A stretch of 64,000 nucleotides of DNA from Gymnogyps californianus (taxonomy: Eukaryota; Chordata; Aves; Accipitriformes; Cathartidae). The position numbers and the translations under genes were made by a program. The stretch spans positions 11,148,368-11,212,367 of the forward strand of contig NC_059481.1 of assembly GCF_018139145.2 (NCBI RefSeq), in the 5' to 3' direction. Below the pieces are notes generated by a model. The model saw only the letters and a list, made by a program, of their open reading frames with translations, had not been told where the DNA came from and did no database searches. Positions 27,901 through 39,712 of this stretch are shown here, in pieces (within the stretch, counting starts at the first letter, position 1; the number at the start of each line of letters is the position of its first letter).

Positions 27901-30900
27901 AAATTAAAGACAGAGTAGATTCTCTTCAAACTGTGGCTGCAAATTGCACCGCAGATACTGTTAGAACCAAAATATGAGTATCCAGACTGCCAGGTCATAG
28001 TCTGTATGCTGAAGTGTAGCAGCTGCTACACTTAGTTTTTTTTAAAGTCACTGATTAGGGTGCTGACATAATTAAGAGTTTGCCATGAGATATCTGTGGC
28101 ATGATTTTCAGGTGCGCTGTATACTAGTAAATCCTCATGGATTTAACTTGATATTGTGGGTTGTTGAAAAATCATGTCAGTGTTTCATGTCACAACCTCT
28201 ATCCATGTTTTAGAAGACCTTTTTCTCAAATAGATAAAAATTGTGCCTTAGATAAAATCCACGTGTGTGTGTGCATGTGCCCATGTGTGGTTTTTAATGA
28301 GTAAAGCACTGCCTCTGCTGTGTGGAGCACATACAGAGAAAGTTAGTTGGCATGTATCTCCTCCTCCAGCAGGTGAGTGGCTGGAAGTACTCTCTTGTCT
28401 TGAACAGTGTATTTTGTAAATACATTGACAGATATAGTGCACTGAGCATATTTTTCCATGCCTGAAGTTTATATGGATTTAAATATATTAATAATAGTAA
28501 ATACTTTGTGGAAGAAAGTGTTGGTGTCAACGTGATACCAAAGACTATATGAATATTCTAAAACCCTTCTATAGTAAACACATTTCTTACTATATTTTTA
28601 CAGATATTTACATTTATCATAGAAACATTTCACTTTAAACTGGATTTTTCAGATAGGCTTGAATTTCTTTTTGCATGTTTGAGTGGGAATAGCTTCTAAG
28701 AGGTTAACAGGGACATTGAGACTCTGTGAAAGTATTTGCAAGATTTGTAATCAACTTTATTTTCAACAACATTGAAAAGAAAATGTAATCTCTGTGATCT
28801 TTGATCTCTCTAATGTTCTAAACAATTCTGTTTTGAATTAGAAGTATTAAATGAGGGTTTGATTTTTCTAATGCTTTTCAGTGCCAGTTCAGGCACGTGG
28901 GGGCAGGGGGAGTGGGTGTGGTTGGGAAGGCTGGTGCTTGGAAATGAAGAATGTTTTTGCTCATTTTGTTGTGAAAATCTGCAGCCAGGTTTTAAAAGTA
29001 TTTCAAGATGGATGTTTGAAGTTGCTGGACTTTTGAAAATTTTGGCCAAAAATGTTATCATACATTCCTGAAAACTCTCCAAAAAAAGAAATCTGTTTTT
29101 GAGACTTGCATTTCAAATCATTTCTACATACTGGAAGAGGAGAGCCTTTTTTTTGGCCGGTGCAGAATTGGCAGCAGAAGATGAGAGGAGCTGGTGATTT
29201 GGATGCTCAGGAACATGGGTTCTACAAACATTGTGGTATTGTGATAACTGGAAAATTTTGCTTCAAAGTATTAGCTGATTATGGAAAGCAAAGAGAAGCT
29301 GGTGCAAGAACAGCATTGTATTTCTAGCTTACTCCAGCTTGAGAATGGAAGCAAACTTTTGGTTTTGGATCCACATGCTGGATCTGGCTGTCCTTGTCCT
29401 TTACACCTGGATGGTATTGCATTCGAGATGATTGTGGCTTTCAGTGACCGTTGCTACCCTTACAGTTCTGGGATGAATTTTCCTCCCAGCTGAGATGCCT
29501 GTTTTCTGGGAGGTCAGAGTGATCCTATAAAAGCATAGCAAAGGATGTCTCAGTTACTAATCTTTCATATTTCTGGAAAAGAAGAGAGTTATCTGTGACA
29601 GTGTTTGGTAAAGTGGGGTTTCTTTTGTTATTGGGAATGTAGTTTCTTGATAGGCATACCGAGAGGGAATAGCACAAGAACTTCATGCAGTTACTAAGTG
29701 TAAAACAAGCAGAGCAATTTGTATGTCTCACCATTAACAGGGTGATGTGTTTTCATGTCACCATCGTTCTGCACAGTTTGCTGAGATGAAAAATCTTTAT
29801 TATAAATGCTATTTACCAGTGAATATTTAATACTGTGTGGAACATATCAATTATTTCTGCCTCTTATTTTTAATACAGCATGTAATTGTAATTGTAGTAG
29901 CATGTAAGAATCTCTATCAGGAGATTCTGGGTATTGAAGTATTAGAACAGAGCCTGAAGAGCCTCCTTACAATGGAAAATAGATAGCTGGAGCAGAAATC
30001 TCATCCTATATGAAATTCAGAAATGCATGAACTGTTGTACAAGATATAATTGGACCATTTACTCGGGTAGCTTCTTTTCAAGTGTTGAAACAGACTGAAG
30101 TGCTTTGGAGGATAAGCTATCTGATGGATTTTAAAGCCCAGTGTGCAAATGGGAGTTATACACAAATAACTCTGCAAAGATTAAATCTTCCTCAATGAGC
30201 GTTTACGTTTTATGAGTCAGTAGGCTGTGAGATCTTATTACGAAAATTCAAAGAATAAAATAGCTTTTGTAATTAAATATTCATATCCCTTTGAAGAAAA
30301 GAGAATACACATGCTGATTTACAACTGTAATTGACTTATTACATAAGAATACAAGAATGGTTTCTTTAAATTAAATTTTGAATCAGGTAAAACTTTATTT
30401 CTTTAAGAGAAGAGAATAATTAGTTGGAAGCTCAGGTGTATTTGTTCTCAATGGTACTGTTAACTAATTCAAAAAGAAAAAAGAAACAAAACATCCCTGC
30501 TCCACAGTCCCTTGCTCCATCCTTCCCACCCTCCCCAGACAGACCAAATCAATAGTTTCAATGTCTTGTAAACTTCATTAACTCTCAGCCAGAATATTTT
30601 ATGATAGGAATCAGTAGGATATTTATCTTTTTTTGATGGAAAGAAAGCAGTGAACATTTCACATAAGAGTCTCTGATTGAAAACTGTCTTTTAAATCTTA
30701 GTTGCTTTCTGTTTCATGCAGCTGAAAGTCCTCAGAGAGTATTTGCAAATAATCTTAAATGCAAATAATGCACTCAGCTTCACTACAAACACTGACCTGG
30801 TCCTTGACTTTTCTATAGTCTTAGATAAACTACTGTATAGGGAACTGCTCATTCAGTTAACTGTATCTAAGACTCAGCCCAAGAAAATTAACTTGTGCAT

Positions 30901-33900
30901 TGCAACTCGTAATTTCCGCTGAGTGGGTTCCTTTTTTGAGATATTTTGACAATATTTTGAGATCAGAAGCTGGAAAGGGATCTAGAGGGATTGGTAGATT
31001 CTAGCTATAGGCATTCATCTTCCCATGGGTGGATTGACTGTTTGTGCCTTATTTTGGAGGTACACTGTGATCACTTACAAACTTTCAATGTCATATCACC
31101 AAATGTCCTAGATAAATGGGTGGGAGAAATATGTCTTGTTCCTGCTCTGTCTTGGAGTAGTTTCCTTCTGCATGAACAAAGAGAGGATATAACCTAAAGG
31201 AGAAAACAACACTGCAGTATAATTTGTCCTTTCTTTTCTGAATGTCACAGTACCCTTTCAGCATTACCTTATAGTTATTTCATATTTTTGCTTTCTCATT
31301 TAAACTTTATCACAGCCCTGTAAATCCCAGAAATATATTGGAAGGCAACAACGAAAATGCGTGTCCAAAAGAATTTGCAGCCTGCATGTCAAGCAGCGTG
31401 AAATGTGTAAGGAGATGAAAGTTAAGAATGGAATTGGAAAACAAGGCTACAAGGAAATCAGGGCATTTTCAGCAAAAAGCTGAGAACTGTTCTCTGTGGT
31501 TATTCATTCTAAGCAAACTGAAATGTGTCACATGGTTTTAAAGGCAGAAGAGGTATCTGGGTTTATAGAAAAGGGTCCATAAATAATTTCACTCAGGCAT
31601 TGTTTTAACAGTAAATGCTAAGAGAAAACCCAACCAGTTACTCTTTCAATTGTTGAGGGGTGGGGAAAAAATGTTTCCAGGTGTTTACTTGTTGCTAAGG
31701 TGAACCATTTCTATGTGTGTAAGGAATATAGTGTATAATTGCCCTTAGTCTTTCATATTGCTTCTTTAATGGCATGGATTACTGACCTGCATTCTTACGC
31801 ATTATGTGCTCAGTGTATGTGTTAATACTTTATTACTGTCTCGGGCATTAACAGCACGCGCAAAACTTAGAGCGCTGCCTACAGAATACACCCCCTCTGC
31901 TGGTGTATGTAGATTTGGGGATGAAATCCCCAAAAGTTTTGAGTTTAGCCAGCGCTCATTCCCAAGAAAGCATTTTTGACATTACTGCTAAACCAGCCAG
32001 CTGCCAGCTATCTCAGTTGTCTAAAGTTATCTAAGGAAAGGGGCAACTCTGTCTTTCTAAGCAGCTACTCAGAAATTCACAGCTAAGGAATTAAATCTGT
32101 TGAGCAAAATTAGTTACTGCTCGAAGCTGACTGTCAGCCTGACAACTTTAAGGAAACACACGAGCCTGAATCCTTCATTTCTTTGGCAGAAGTGAGAGCA
32201 AGTCTTTTTTATCTCATTTTTTGACCAGACCAACCTAAGCCTTTTTTTCCCAGATGAAACAAAATCCCAGTTGTCATTCCTTTATTTTAGTGGAGTCACT
32301 GATGTGCACATCCGTCATGTCACATACAGAAAAATGACATGTTTTACCCTTTCTCTCTCAACTCTAGGTGAGACATGTGCTGTACCGAATGATGATACCC
32401 TGGCTGGAAAAGCTGAAGACAGAACCCCTGGTCCTTCAAAAAAAGCTGGTAACCGGCTACAGAGCGTGACTAACTGCTACTTACTGTTTTAAAGTCACAG
32501 ATAATAGACATGTGCTTTTTCTCTACTAGAATGTGTCATAACATCTGTAGGAAGTCCTGTTCACTTTGTCAGTGTACAGCAAACGTTTGGAACTTGGATG
32601 CGGGAACCTGCAAATATAAGCGATGAAAGGATTTGGCTTACCATGCATTTTTCAGGTATACTAGTAGTAGTCACTGATCAAAAATCAGTTGTTACACTAA
32701 CATTGCTTTCTTAATTCCTTCAACCTAAACTAATATTTCTAATTAAGTACGATGGATTTTCTTCCCACATCTTTTTCAGAATATTTTCCGTTTTACCTGT
32801 ATACTACTTGACTATACATATGGTTATAGACATTTGTAGTATCTTTAGACATTTCCAGAGTCAACATCAGATTTTGAAAATAGTTTGAGGATTTTAGTTT
32901 TTTTTAACCAATCCAAGTTTAAATGCCTGTTGTTCATGCCTTTTTATTCTTTTCTTTCAACAGTTTCCTATAGCTTTACTTCCCTAAACTGTAGCTAGAA
33001 GTTTTGCCTTTTCATTTAGCTAGGCATGAAAATGAACCAGATGCTGCATGAGCTACATTTAGTGCAGGAAAATTTCCAGGACCTAAGTGGAAAAAGGAAG
33101 TATCTTCTGTATATTTACCAACTGTGTTCAGAATTAGGGCCCATCAGGTCTGTGGGAAGCAGGCCCTTGAACACCACCTCTATAGATTTTTTTTTTTGGT
33201 GTTTGTCTCTGGATTATTTTATCACGTTCCAGCAAGTTGAATCACTATTGAAAACACAAATACAACTGTCGTCTGTCAGATATTTGATTGACATTGATTT
33301 TCAGTAGAGATTGAATTTTAGGGTAGAGATTTCAAAGTTAGATGAACCAAATGATAGTCCTTTTTTCATGTTTTCCCCTTCGTTTAGGAAACTCTATAAA
33401 AGAATATGAGAATTCCAATGCCTTGCTGAATGACAGCTACAGGATCATTAACATCACGGGATTCTTTTATGGATGTGGTCATGCAGTACAAAACAATCAT
33501 CTCTACTATCAAAAGGGAGGAACCAATGTCATTCTGAAGTAAGTCAAACATAGTTGGCTTAAGGCAAGTGATGTTGTGGAAGGAGGAGCAATGGGTTAGA
33601 GTGACAGAGGTGAACCTCAGAAAAGCAGACCACTTTCCTTGTACCATTTTATGTCTCTCTCTGATCCTATCTAGAATAGGAAGAATGGAGGAACGGTTCA
33701 GAATTCTTTCCAGAACAGAACAACTAATTCTTTCCAATCTGGAACTAGAATGTGGGCCGCTGGCCTTCCATCTGTGTGTGCAGATGCTGTGGGAGAAGAG
33801 GAACTGGGAGGGTAGTCCAGGTCCGTTACTCTGCTGTGACAGTCAGTTCTTCAAGCGTTGTTCAGCTCTCTAAGTGGTTAGCCTGAGTAGTTACTACATG

Positions 33901-36900
33901 ATAGGACAACTGGGCCTCCAGATTAACAAGATGCCATGTGCAGAGGTGACAGGAGATTTTTGTTTTGGCTATCCTGGGGTCCAACAGGTTTCTATTATAC
34001 ATTACATTGCTGTGGGTGTTCTTGCACTTGGATTCTTTGCTGTGTTCATAATTGCGAGAAAGAAATGGGAACTGACTAAGGAATTTTGGGGTCAGACAAA
34101 AGTATTTGATTTAAAAAAATAAGCTGTGCATCTACCTGCATCAGAGTAAGAACTGGTTCAGCTGCAGTTTGGGGGACGCAGATGAGTGGTTGTATGATTG
34201 TAGCCCACTTGTGGAACTTGGCTTTCTAGAGCTTCCTCCTGGGTTGATGCACATGCTTTGCTCTTGGATAGCGCTGTTCTTAGCTGGTAGAGGTTGAGTT
34301 GATGCTGCTAGTGCAGAAGAATGCACTAAGGCACCAGCTGAGGACATAGCGACCTGGTGAAGTGCGCATTCCGTTGTGGAGGAGTGGCTCCACTGACTTC
34401 CTTGTAATAAGAAGTTCCTACAACTTTCCCAGTGTATCTCCCTGAATTGGAGCTGGGAATTACATCTCTCTCTCTTCAGTTTCTACTGAGGACAGAGACA
34501 GACAACATAAATCAAAACCAAAATCTCATCTTGTGGGAAGAGCCAAAGAAAGACAGTCCAAGGGCAAGTGAAAGATTGCATCTGCTTTCAAACTCTGATG
34601 TTTGAGCCAAGAACATTACTATACTTTGATGTCTTTTCCCAAGCAGGTGTGAGTGCTGCCTTCCCATATTCCTTTGGATGCCAAGGAATGTGAACAAGCT
34701 GCTTGGATTCTATAATATTTATTCTGCCAAAGACAAGCCCACTTTTTGGCAACCTCCTTTAAATATCTTTAGGGCTTTTTGTTTATACAGCTGTAAAAGA
34801 CCATCTCTGTCTAAGCAATACACAGTGATAGGACAGAGGTTCCTCACCTTTGCTTGGGTACTGTTAATTGGGAAATGCCTTCACATACAGACGAACGCAA
34901 GCTATTTGTGGAATTTTCAAAACCTCTCTTAAGACGTTGCTGAGAGATGGCCTTTCTGTTCAGTTATTCACTCCAAGATTATTTACCTTCAGCACAGACA
35001 GAATGAGGCACTATGAACTCTGTGACAGTGAAGTCCTTGATTTTGGGCTGCAGAAAAGCTTCTGGCAGTTTTTGTATTGATTTAACGGAAAGAACAGGTG
35101 AGGACCTGGTCGTTTCATTTTGCAAATGTTGAAAAAAAATATTTAAAAGGCGTTTCCTGTCCTATTTAAAAGCTGGTAAAACTAGGTTTGTCTGACCTTC
35201 GGCAGGTTTTCTCACGATGGTCAGATCCCTGACATTGATTGCTTTGTCCTTTCTTACTTTGTTTCATAACATGCTTTCCCACCTCTGTTCTTTTTGGTTG
35301 ACTTCGTTCATCTTAGCAATCAGAAACGTGTTTGTAGCTTGAGTTCCCTGCGGTTGATGAAAATATTACACTATATGTCTTCATTTACCCCAAGGTGCCA
35401 GAAGATTAAGGAATTTCTGAACCACTTGGAGTTCTAGGCTAGGCTGTCCTTGACTGGGGGAGTGGAAGACAACCTCAGGAATGAAACCTCACTTTTCTGA
35501 TCCTTTCAGGATTTTCACGTAAAAGAGGAAAAGACAGGGTGTTCTGTGTTGCAGATCTTGCACATTTCTAATGAATCTTGGGATGCTTTTTATCTTGTTG
35601 GCTCTTTATAGAAAAGAATCCTGAAGAAAATCTGCATTTCTCTGTGACTATTCCTGCTAAGGGCTCTTCTTCTAGCCCTTGCCCTTGCATGAGGTTATTT
35701 ACAAATGTGAAGCGACTAACAAGATTAACTGTGTTGACACACACATTTCTCAGAAATCTTCTCCAGCCTTGAAGCCTTTCTTTATTGCACATACATGCTG
35801 CTGGAATATGGAGTTGCTGCAGACGTGAGTTTTACAAAAGCTGAGGGGAATCATCTAGTTAGTCATTCTTGACTTCTCTTAGGATGGTTTTTCCAGTATA
35901 TGCTATCAACGCCTCTTCCACAGAAAAATTATTCTTTCAGTATTTTTCCTTCTATTGTAAGCTCCTGGATCTGAAATATTCCTGTCATTAAGCCCGTCTT
36001 TTCACAAAACTTTGTAACTGTAGCAGATTCCTGTATTGAGTAATGTTTTTCCTCTACTTGAGGAACAGAGCTATACAGTTAGATAGAAGTCAGATAATGA
36101 AATGTGCTTCATTACAGAAGGCATTACTTAAAAGGATAAAGCATACTCTCTCTGCCTTGGCTGCTAAAGCACTGCATTATTCAGTGATTAAATGCTAACT
36201 GCAAATGTGTCTTGATAGTAGCTGATTACCCTCTTAAACCAGTAGAGGAACTCAATTTAGCTGCTCAATGCTGCTGTCCTCAGATTATCATCCTATTAAG
36301 GAATTTCAAGGAATAAAAACAATTTTATACATCAGAGATGAGACATTCAGGCTGTCCTGTTAGAGGCCAGCATGAGGTCAGAATTTTGGCTCTGCAAAAG
36401 TAGAGTTTTTATTCCTTTGATGTTTACTGGAGCAAATCACTGCATTATCTATCTGAACTGTTTTCAAAAGAGGAGCTCTAAGACAAGGTGAACCTGCCCA
36501 GAATTCATGCTGGTTTGGTCAATCACATTTTCTCCCTTTATTTGCCACCTAGTAGAAAGCGAACTTCTGTACGGATTTCATTTCACAAGTTTGGGCCTTC
36601 ACCTGGTATCTAATTCTTTTTTGTATCCATTCCTTTTAGTTGCTTCTTTCATCCTAGTGATAATAAAGCTCATAGACTAAATAAAGTGAAACCTACCAAA
36701 GCGAGTTCATGCTCTTGTGCACCTTTTAGATTGGTTATTACTTTGGAATTTTCTCCTAGTGTTTTGGAAGGTGCTTTGAATACTTAGTCTTAGAAGACAT
36801 CAGAATGGTCCTTGAACTCAAGTATTTTCAACAATGCTTCTACCGGTAATAACGCACTCTGAATTGATTCAACCGACCAGTGTGTATAAAACTGAATTTT

Positions 36901-37399
36901 TAACACAGCATACCAAATACATACTTTATCTCATTTCAGACTTGGGCTTGATAAAGCATCGCTGGGCACACTGCTAATTGAAAATGCCTTATATCATGGT
37001 CGTAACTACCTGTTTTCTAACTCGAAGACGTATTTCAACATAGCAGTGGATGAGAAGGGTCTTTGGATTATATATGCCTCAAGCACTGACGAAAATATGA
37101 TAGTAGCACATATTGATGAAGAAACATTTTCAGTCATTCGGCATATCAATACTACATATCCTAAGTCCAAGGCTGGTAACGCATTCATAGCATGTGGCAT
37201 TATGTATGTTACTGATACCAAGGATATGACAGTAAGTTTTGCTTTTGATTTATTGAAAGAGAAGCAGATTGATGCAAGGTTTGAGTTACGGTCTTCACAG
37301 TCTGTTCTTGCTATGCTTTCATACAGTCTAAGAGATAAGAATTTGTATACATGGGAGAACGGGAGCTTAATGGTATACCCTGTACATTTTGGCAGATGA
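15388..37399 (+). CDS. GLDN: gliomedin, spliced, ten coding exons
   Basis: Joining 15388-15702, 20362-20413, 22743-22760, 23961-24068, 26287-26433, 27128-27253, 32368-32448, 32530-32655, 33388-33538 and 36940-37399 gives 1584 nt, 527 residues plus stop; every junction is GT-AG and keeps frame. Order: short cytoplasmic N-terminus, signal-anchor helix about 8-33, RSKR furin-type site 74-77, a CNSTKGIC segment at 113-120, G-X-Y collagen repeats about 123-237, linker, olfactomedin domain about 284-525. Family knowledge: gliomedin is a Schwann-cell type II membrane protein, shed by proprotein convertase, that binds neurofascin-186 and NrCAM and clusters sodium channels at nodes of Ranvier. Human gliomedin is slightly longer (551 aa), mainly from a longer N-terminal part. 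The ATG at 15388 is chosen because GCGGCGATGG is a good Kozak context and precedes the anchor helix. The gene spans 22 kb, much more compact than in human. Confidence 0.97.
15703..20361 (+). other. GLDN: GLDN intron 1
   Basis: A 4.7-kb phase-0 intron. The first 200 bp are still CpG island; the rest is AT-rich. It contains a perfect 11-bp inverted repeat (16632-16660), a short tandem duplication with AGGTCA (16517-16566) and an AT-rich patch near 18460-18500. No exon or mobile element recognised. Confidence 0.85.
20362..20413 (+). CDS. GLDN: GLDN coding exon 2
   Basis: A 52-nt exon between TATTAG and GTATGC. Codes [17 protein letters not shown] (106-122) plus the first base of the first collagen glycine. 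The two cysteines C113 and C120 and the sequon NST at 114-116 sit just before the collagen stalk, as in mammalian gliomedin. Confidence 0.95.
20414..22742 (+). other. GLDN: GLDN intron 2
   Basis: A 2.3-kb phase-1 intron. It holds T-rich tracts at about 21834-21874 and nothing else recognised. The acceptor has a long pyrimidine tract ending TTGTTGTAG. Confidence 0.85.
22743..22760 (+). CDS. GLDN: GLDN coding exon 3, 18-nt collagen microexon
   Basis: A microexon of 18 nt bounded by TTGTAG and GTAAGA. With the flanking split glycine codons it adds exactly two G-P-P triplets (residues 123-128) in phase 1 to phase 1, so it preserves both the frame and the collagen register. The donor GTAAGA is strong. 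Confidence 0.88.
22761..23960 (+). other. GLDN: GLDN intron 3
   Basis: A 1.2-kb phase-1 intron. Its main feature is a T/G-rich low-complexity tract at 23679-23802. No other element recognised. Confidence 0.85.
23679..23802 (+). repeat. T/G-rich low-complexity tract
   Basis: Stretch of TTTTGTTTG, GGTTTGGTGG and GTGGG-type units followed by a run of about 14 T. Almost free of A and C on this strand. It lies inside GLDN intron 3. Confidence 0.8.
23961..24068 (+). CDS. GLDN: GLDN coding exon 4, collagen repeats
   Basis: 108 nt, phase 1 to phase 1, acceptor TTGTTCAG, donor ATAG|GTATTT. It codes twelve uninterrupted G-X-Y triplets (129-164, for example [13 protein letters not shown] and GQKGEPG). 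The donor is weak and is followed by T-rich intron sequence, which often supports splicing. Confidence 0.95.
24069..26286 (+). other. GLDN: GLDN intron 4
   Basis: A 2.2-kb phase-1 intron. It carries a T21 run at about 24580-24600. No exon or transposon recognised; open frames here lack homology. Confidence 0.85.
24580..24600 (+). repeat. poly(T) run
   Basis: About 21 consecutive T in GLDN intron 4. Could be a minus-strand A-tail, but no retroelement body is recognisable on its other side. Confidence 0.85.
26287..26433 (+). CDS. GLDN: GLDN coding exon 5, collagen repeats
   Basis: 147 nt, phase 1 to phase 1, acceptor TTTCTAG, donor GAAG|GTATGA. Codes residues 165-213: G-X-Y repeats rich in GEKG/GPKG triplets, then the non-collagenous break [13 protein letters not shown] segment. 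This matches the mammalian gliomedin collagen domain in length and in the position of the interruption. Confidence 0.95.
26434..27127 (+). other. GLDN: GLDN intron 5
   Basis: A 0.7-kb phase-1 intron with no recognisable element. Confidence 0.85.
27128..27253 (+). CDS. GLDN: GLDN coding exon 6, end of collagen stalk and linker
   Basis: 126 nt, phase 1 to phase 1, acceptor GTACATAG, donor ACAG|GTTAGT. Codes residues 214-255: the last G-X-Y repeats ending in a run of G-P-P triplets, then a basic KRKGKGKGK linker and a segment ending SSKCT that leads to the olfactomedin part. The basic linker is written as repeated GGTAAA units that look like splice donors (see findings). Confidence 0.93.
27254..32367 (+). 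other. GLDN: GLDN intron 6
   Basis: The largest GLDN intron, 5.1 kb, phase 1. It holds a short GT-rich run near 28260-28290. No coding exon, RNA gene or mobile element recognised on either strand. Confidence 0.85.
32368..32448 (+). CDS. GLDN: GLDN coding exon 7, linker
   Basis: 81 nt, phase 1 to phase 1. Codes residues 256-282: [17 protein letters not shown], then a Pro/Ser/Lys segment. The ETCA-PNDDTL-GKA motif is characteristic of gliomedin between the collagen and olfactomedin parts. The following intron (32449-32529) is only 81 nt. Confidence 0.94.
32530..32655 (+). CDS. GLDN: GLDN coding exon 8, start of olfactomedin domain
   Basis: 126 nt, acceptor CTACTAG, donor TCAG|GTATAC. Codes residues 283-324. 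It begins with C284, the N-terminal cysteine of the olfactomedin disulfide, and contains the family motif FGTWMREP followed by a sequon NIS (311-313). Confidence 0.95.
32656..33387 (+). other. GLDN: GLDN intron 8
   Basis: A 0.7-kb phase-1 intron. Nothing recognised beyond the acceptor pyrimidine tract. Confidence 0.85.
33388..33538 (+). CDS. GLDN: GLDN coding exon 9, olfactomedin domain
   Basis: 151 nt, acceptor CGTTTAG, donor CTGAA|GTAAGT (phase 2). Codes residues 325-374 plus two bases of K375. Contains the olfactomedin signature [20 protein letters not shown] (349-368). Sequons NDS and NIT lie at 339-341 and 346-348. Confidence 0.95.
33539..36939 (+). other. GLDN: GLDN intron 9
   Basis: A 3.4-kb phase-2 intron. 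It contains an open frame at 33874-34122 whose second half would form a membrane helix followed by basic and acidic residues (see findings). No transposon recognised. Confidence 0.8.
36940..37399 (+). CDS. GLDN: GLDN coding exon 10, olfactomedin domain and stop
   Basis: 460 nt from acceptor CATTTCAG to TGA at 37397-37399. Codes residues 375-527, most of the olfactomedin beta-propeller: [37 protein letters not shown] and LYTWENG. C460 in the FIACG motif is the usual partner of C284. A410-D412 and N455 fall at the olfactomedin metal-site positions, but the position of the second aspartate of myocilin is S502, so a full calcium site is unlikely (inference). A sequon NTT lies at 445-447. Confidence 0.97.
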
Positions 37400-39610
37400 A
37401 TGTATTTTAAAATGTCATGTATGGGAGCCATGTTTCACTAAATAGATTATTTAAAGCTATATGATATACACACAGGGGTGTCTTCACTTGGTATAATTTT
37501 CTGTTCACTGATGGTGGTTTGTGAGTGTGCATAAAAGGGAGATCAGGTGCCTTTGTATAAACACACTTCAATTATATAGGCCGTTCTCGTCTTTTTGAAA
37601 GAATAGCTGTTCAATATTGCAGCTGGCACACAGTTAGCACAGACTTGCTTTTGTTTTTCCCCTGTTGTTCAGCCGATAATTATATCTAATGTACATTGAT
37701 TATTCCATGGTCATGTGCTCAGCAGAGACTATTTATAACTTTCAGTTGCAATCATCTTATCTGCAATTATCTTCTAGTCAGTGATTATGGTCTAGTATAA
37801 ATGTCTAAATAATGAACTTTTGTGTACAAATACCTTTGTCACTTTCACTTCATACTTTCCGCTGATTCTCTGCGAACAGTTGTTTTGGACAAAGATATAC
37901 AGCTGTTAAAAATAATGGGGATGGAAATAGTTGTTTAAATAATAAAAAAAAAGCAGAAAGCTTCAAATTTGACAAGTTCAGTGAACTGTTACATAAAAGC
38001 AAAATCCAGCCCAAGTACAGGGAAATGGGAACAATGGCATTATTAAATATTGAATATACATGAAATTGTGTTTAGTGAATGGACTGTGGAAAGAAAAGTA
38101 ATGAGGTATAAAATTGAAGAGAAGATGTAAAATTTATGATTAAAATTCCCTTTTTAACAGTGTTTGAGTTGCTTGTGTTGCTGCAGACTCTTTCTTGCCC
38201 CTCACTGCCATGTAAACTATACCACTATAACTTGCTTATAACTATACTTAATTATAGTAAGGTATATTTCTAAAAAAAAATTTTCCCCACGTTCATCCAT
38301 ACAAATGAAATCATAAAATGAAGGGTATACTTTTTTGCTGCTATTCTTAGAAAAATAAAATATCTGGAGCAGGAACGCATGTATTCATCATAGTGCCTAG
38401 TGACTCAATTTGTGGTTAATCTTAATTCAGAGATTGCCCATTCACATTCAAATTTTTGAGAGCTAGAGGTAAGAAATAATAGGAACTCTGTGATTTTAAT
38501 TTTGTTGTGATATTTCAGATTTCTATATTTAACATTGAAACATAAATCCCTATATTCAAAATCAAGCTCTCGGAAAACCCCTACCTGAGTGTCTAAGCTG
38601 CCTGTGTATATTGGTAAAGTTCATGGAGCTCATCCAAACATTTAGAAGCAAAGCATCACTGAAACCCTGAACTGCACTGGGGTGTTTAATACCTATGTGA
38701 CATCCGGGCACCATCAAAGGGATTAATGAATTTGGGAACGTCTATGCCTGCAGAACCTTGTCTAGCAAATGTGCTGGAAAAATACCTCTGCTGCAGCTAA
38801 GTTTCAGCGTGCAATACCGTGATGGTTGGGCCTGGGCTGCATCCTCTCTTCTCAGCATACTTGCTCGTTTCAGTAAGGCCAGGATTCAGGCCTTGCATGC
38901 TAAGGAGAGAGATGCAGAGGGAAACAAAAAAAGCATAATTAACACTTTGAACTAGTATGTACATCAAAACGCGTACACCAAGAATTCTATCTATACCTAT
39001 AAAGAGTGCAAAACTTCACGGTCCAGAGCTATGGTTTTGTGTATGTGGGCTTCTTTTGTGTTTTGTGGGGTGTGGGTTTTTTTTTTTTGGTTGGTAGGTT
39101 TTTTCACAGGTGTTTTTCCTTGTTGTTGTGGTGTTTGGTTTTTTTTTAATTGAATTATGGTACTAATAAAGTAGACTCAGCAAAAAAAAAAAAAAAGCTC
39201 GGCACTATACTTGGGCAAATACAGTTCAAGCCAGATGTGACAGTTTCTAGATAGTGTGCCTGTCTTAAATCATGTTAAAATTCTGAATGCCATTGTTGAA
39301 CCACTCGGATCAACCTCTTGGAGAAGGAGGGCCAGCAAATTCTGCCTCTTTTCTCAGTGACAAAACCAGGCTGTGTTTCTTGCAGCTGCCTTTGTTGGAG
39401 GTGAAGAACTAAATTCTGTTAACCTTATGCTTTTCTAGAACAGCTGAAAATAAAATGCAAACAGCTAATCCTTTTTATCTCAGTACAGTCTGAGGTCAAG
39501 TTAAAGCTAGCTCAGGCAATCAATCTACTGGAGGTTTAGTTAAATCTATTTAAATAGAAGGAAGAGTTCTGGAATGGACTGTTCCATGAAATAAAAGTAA
39601 TTTAATTAAC
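37400..39610 (+). other. GLDN: probable GLDN 3' UTR with candidate poly(A) signals
   Basis: AT-rich sequence after the stop. AATAAA hexamers occur at 37941-37946, 38354-38359, 39165-39170, 39449-39454 and 39590-39595. Which one is used cannot be decided by eye. A T/G-rich tract lies at about 39038-39155. The outer limit assumes the last hexamer is used. Confidence 0.5.
39038..39155 (+). repeat. T/G-rich low-complexity tract
   Basis: Interrupted runs of T with TGTGGG, GGTTGG and TTGTTGTTG units, similar in style to the tract at 23679-23802. Followed by AATAAA at 39165 and an A-run of about 15 at 39182-39196. Confidence 0.75.
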
Positions 39611-39712
39611 TTACAAAGGGAAAACTAAACAATGACATTTACTCGTCTTTCTTTTCATACTTCTCATACTTCACAGCCTGCAATTTAAAATCACCTTTGG
39701 AGAAAGGTGCTT

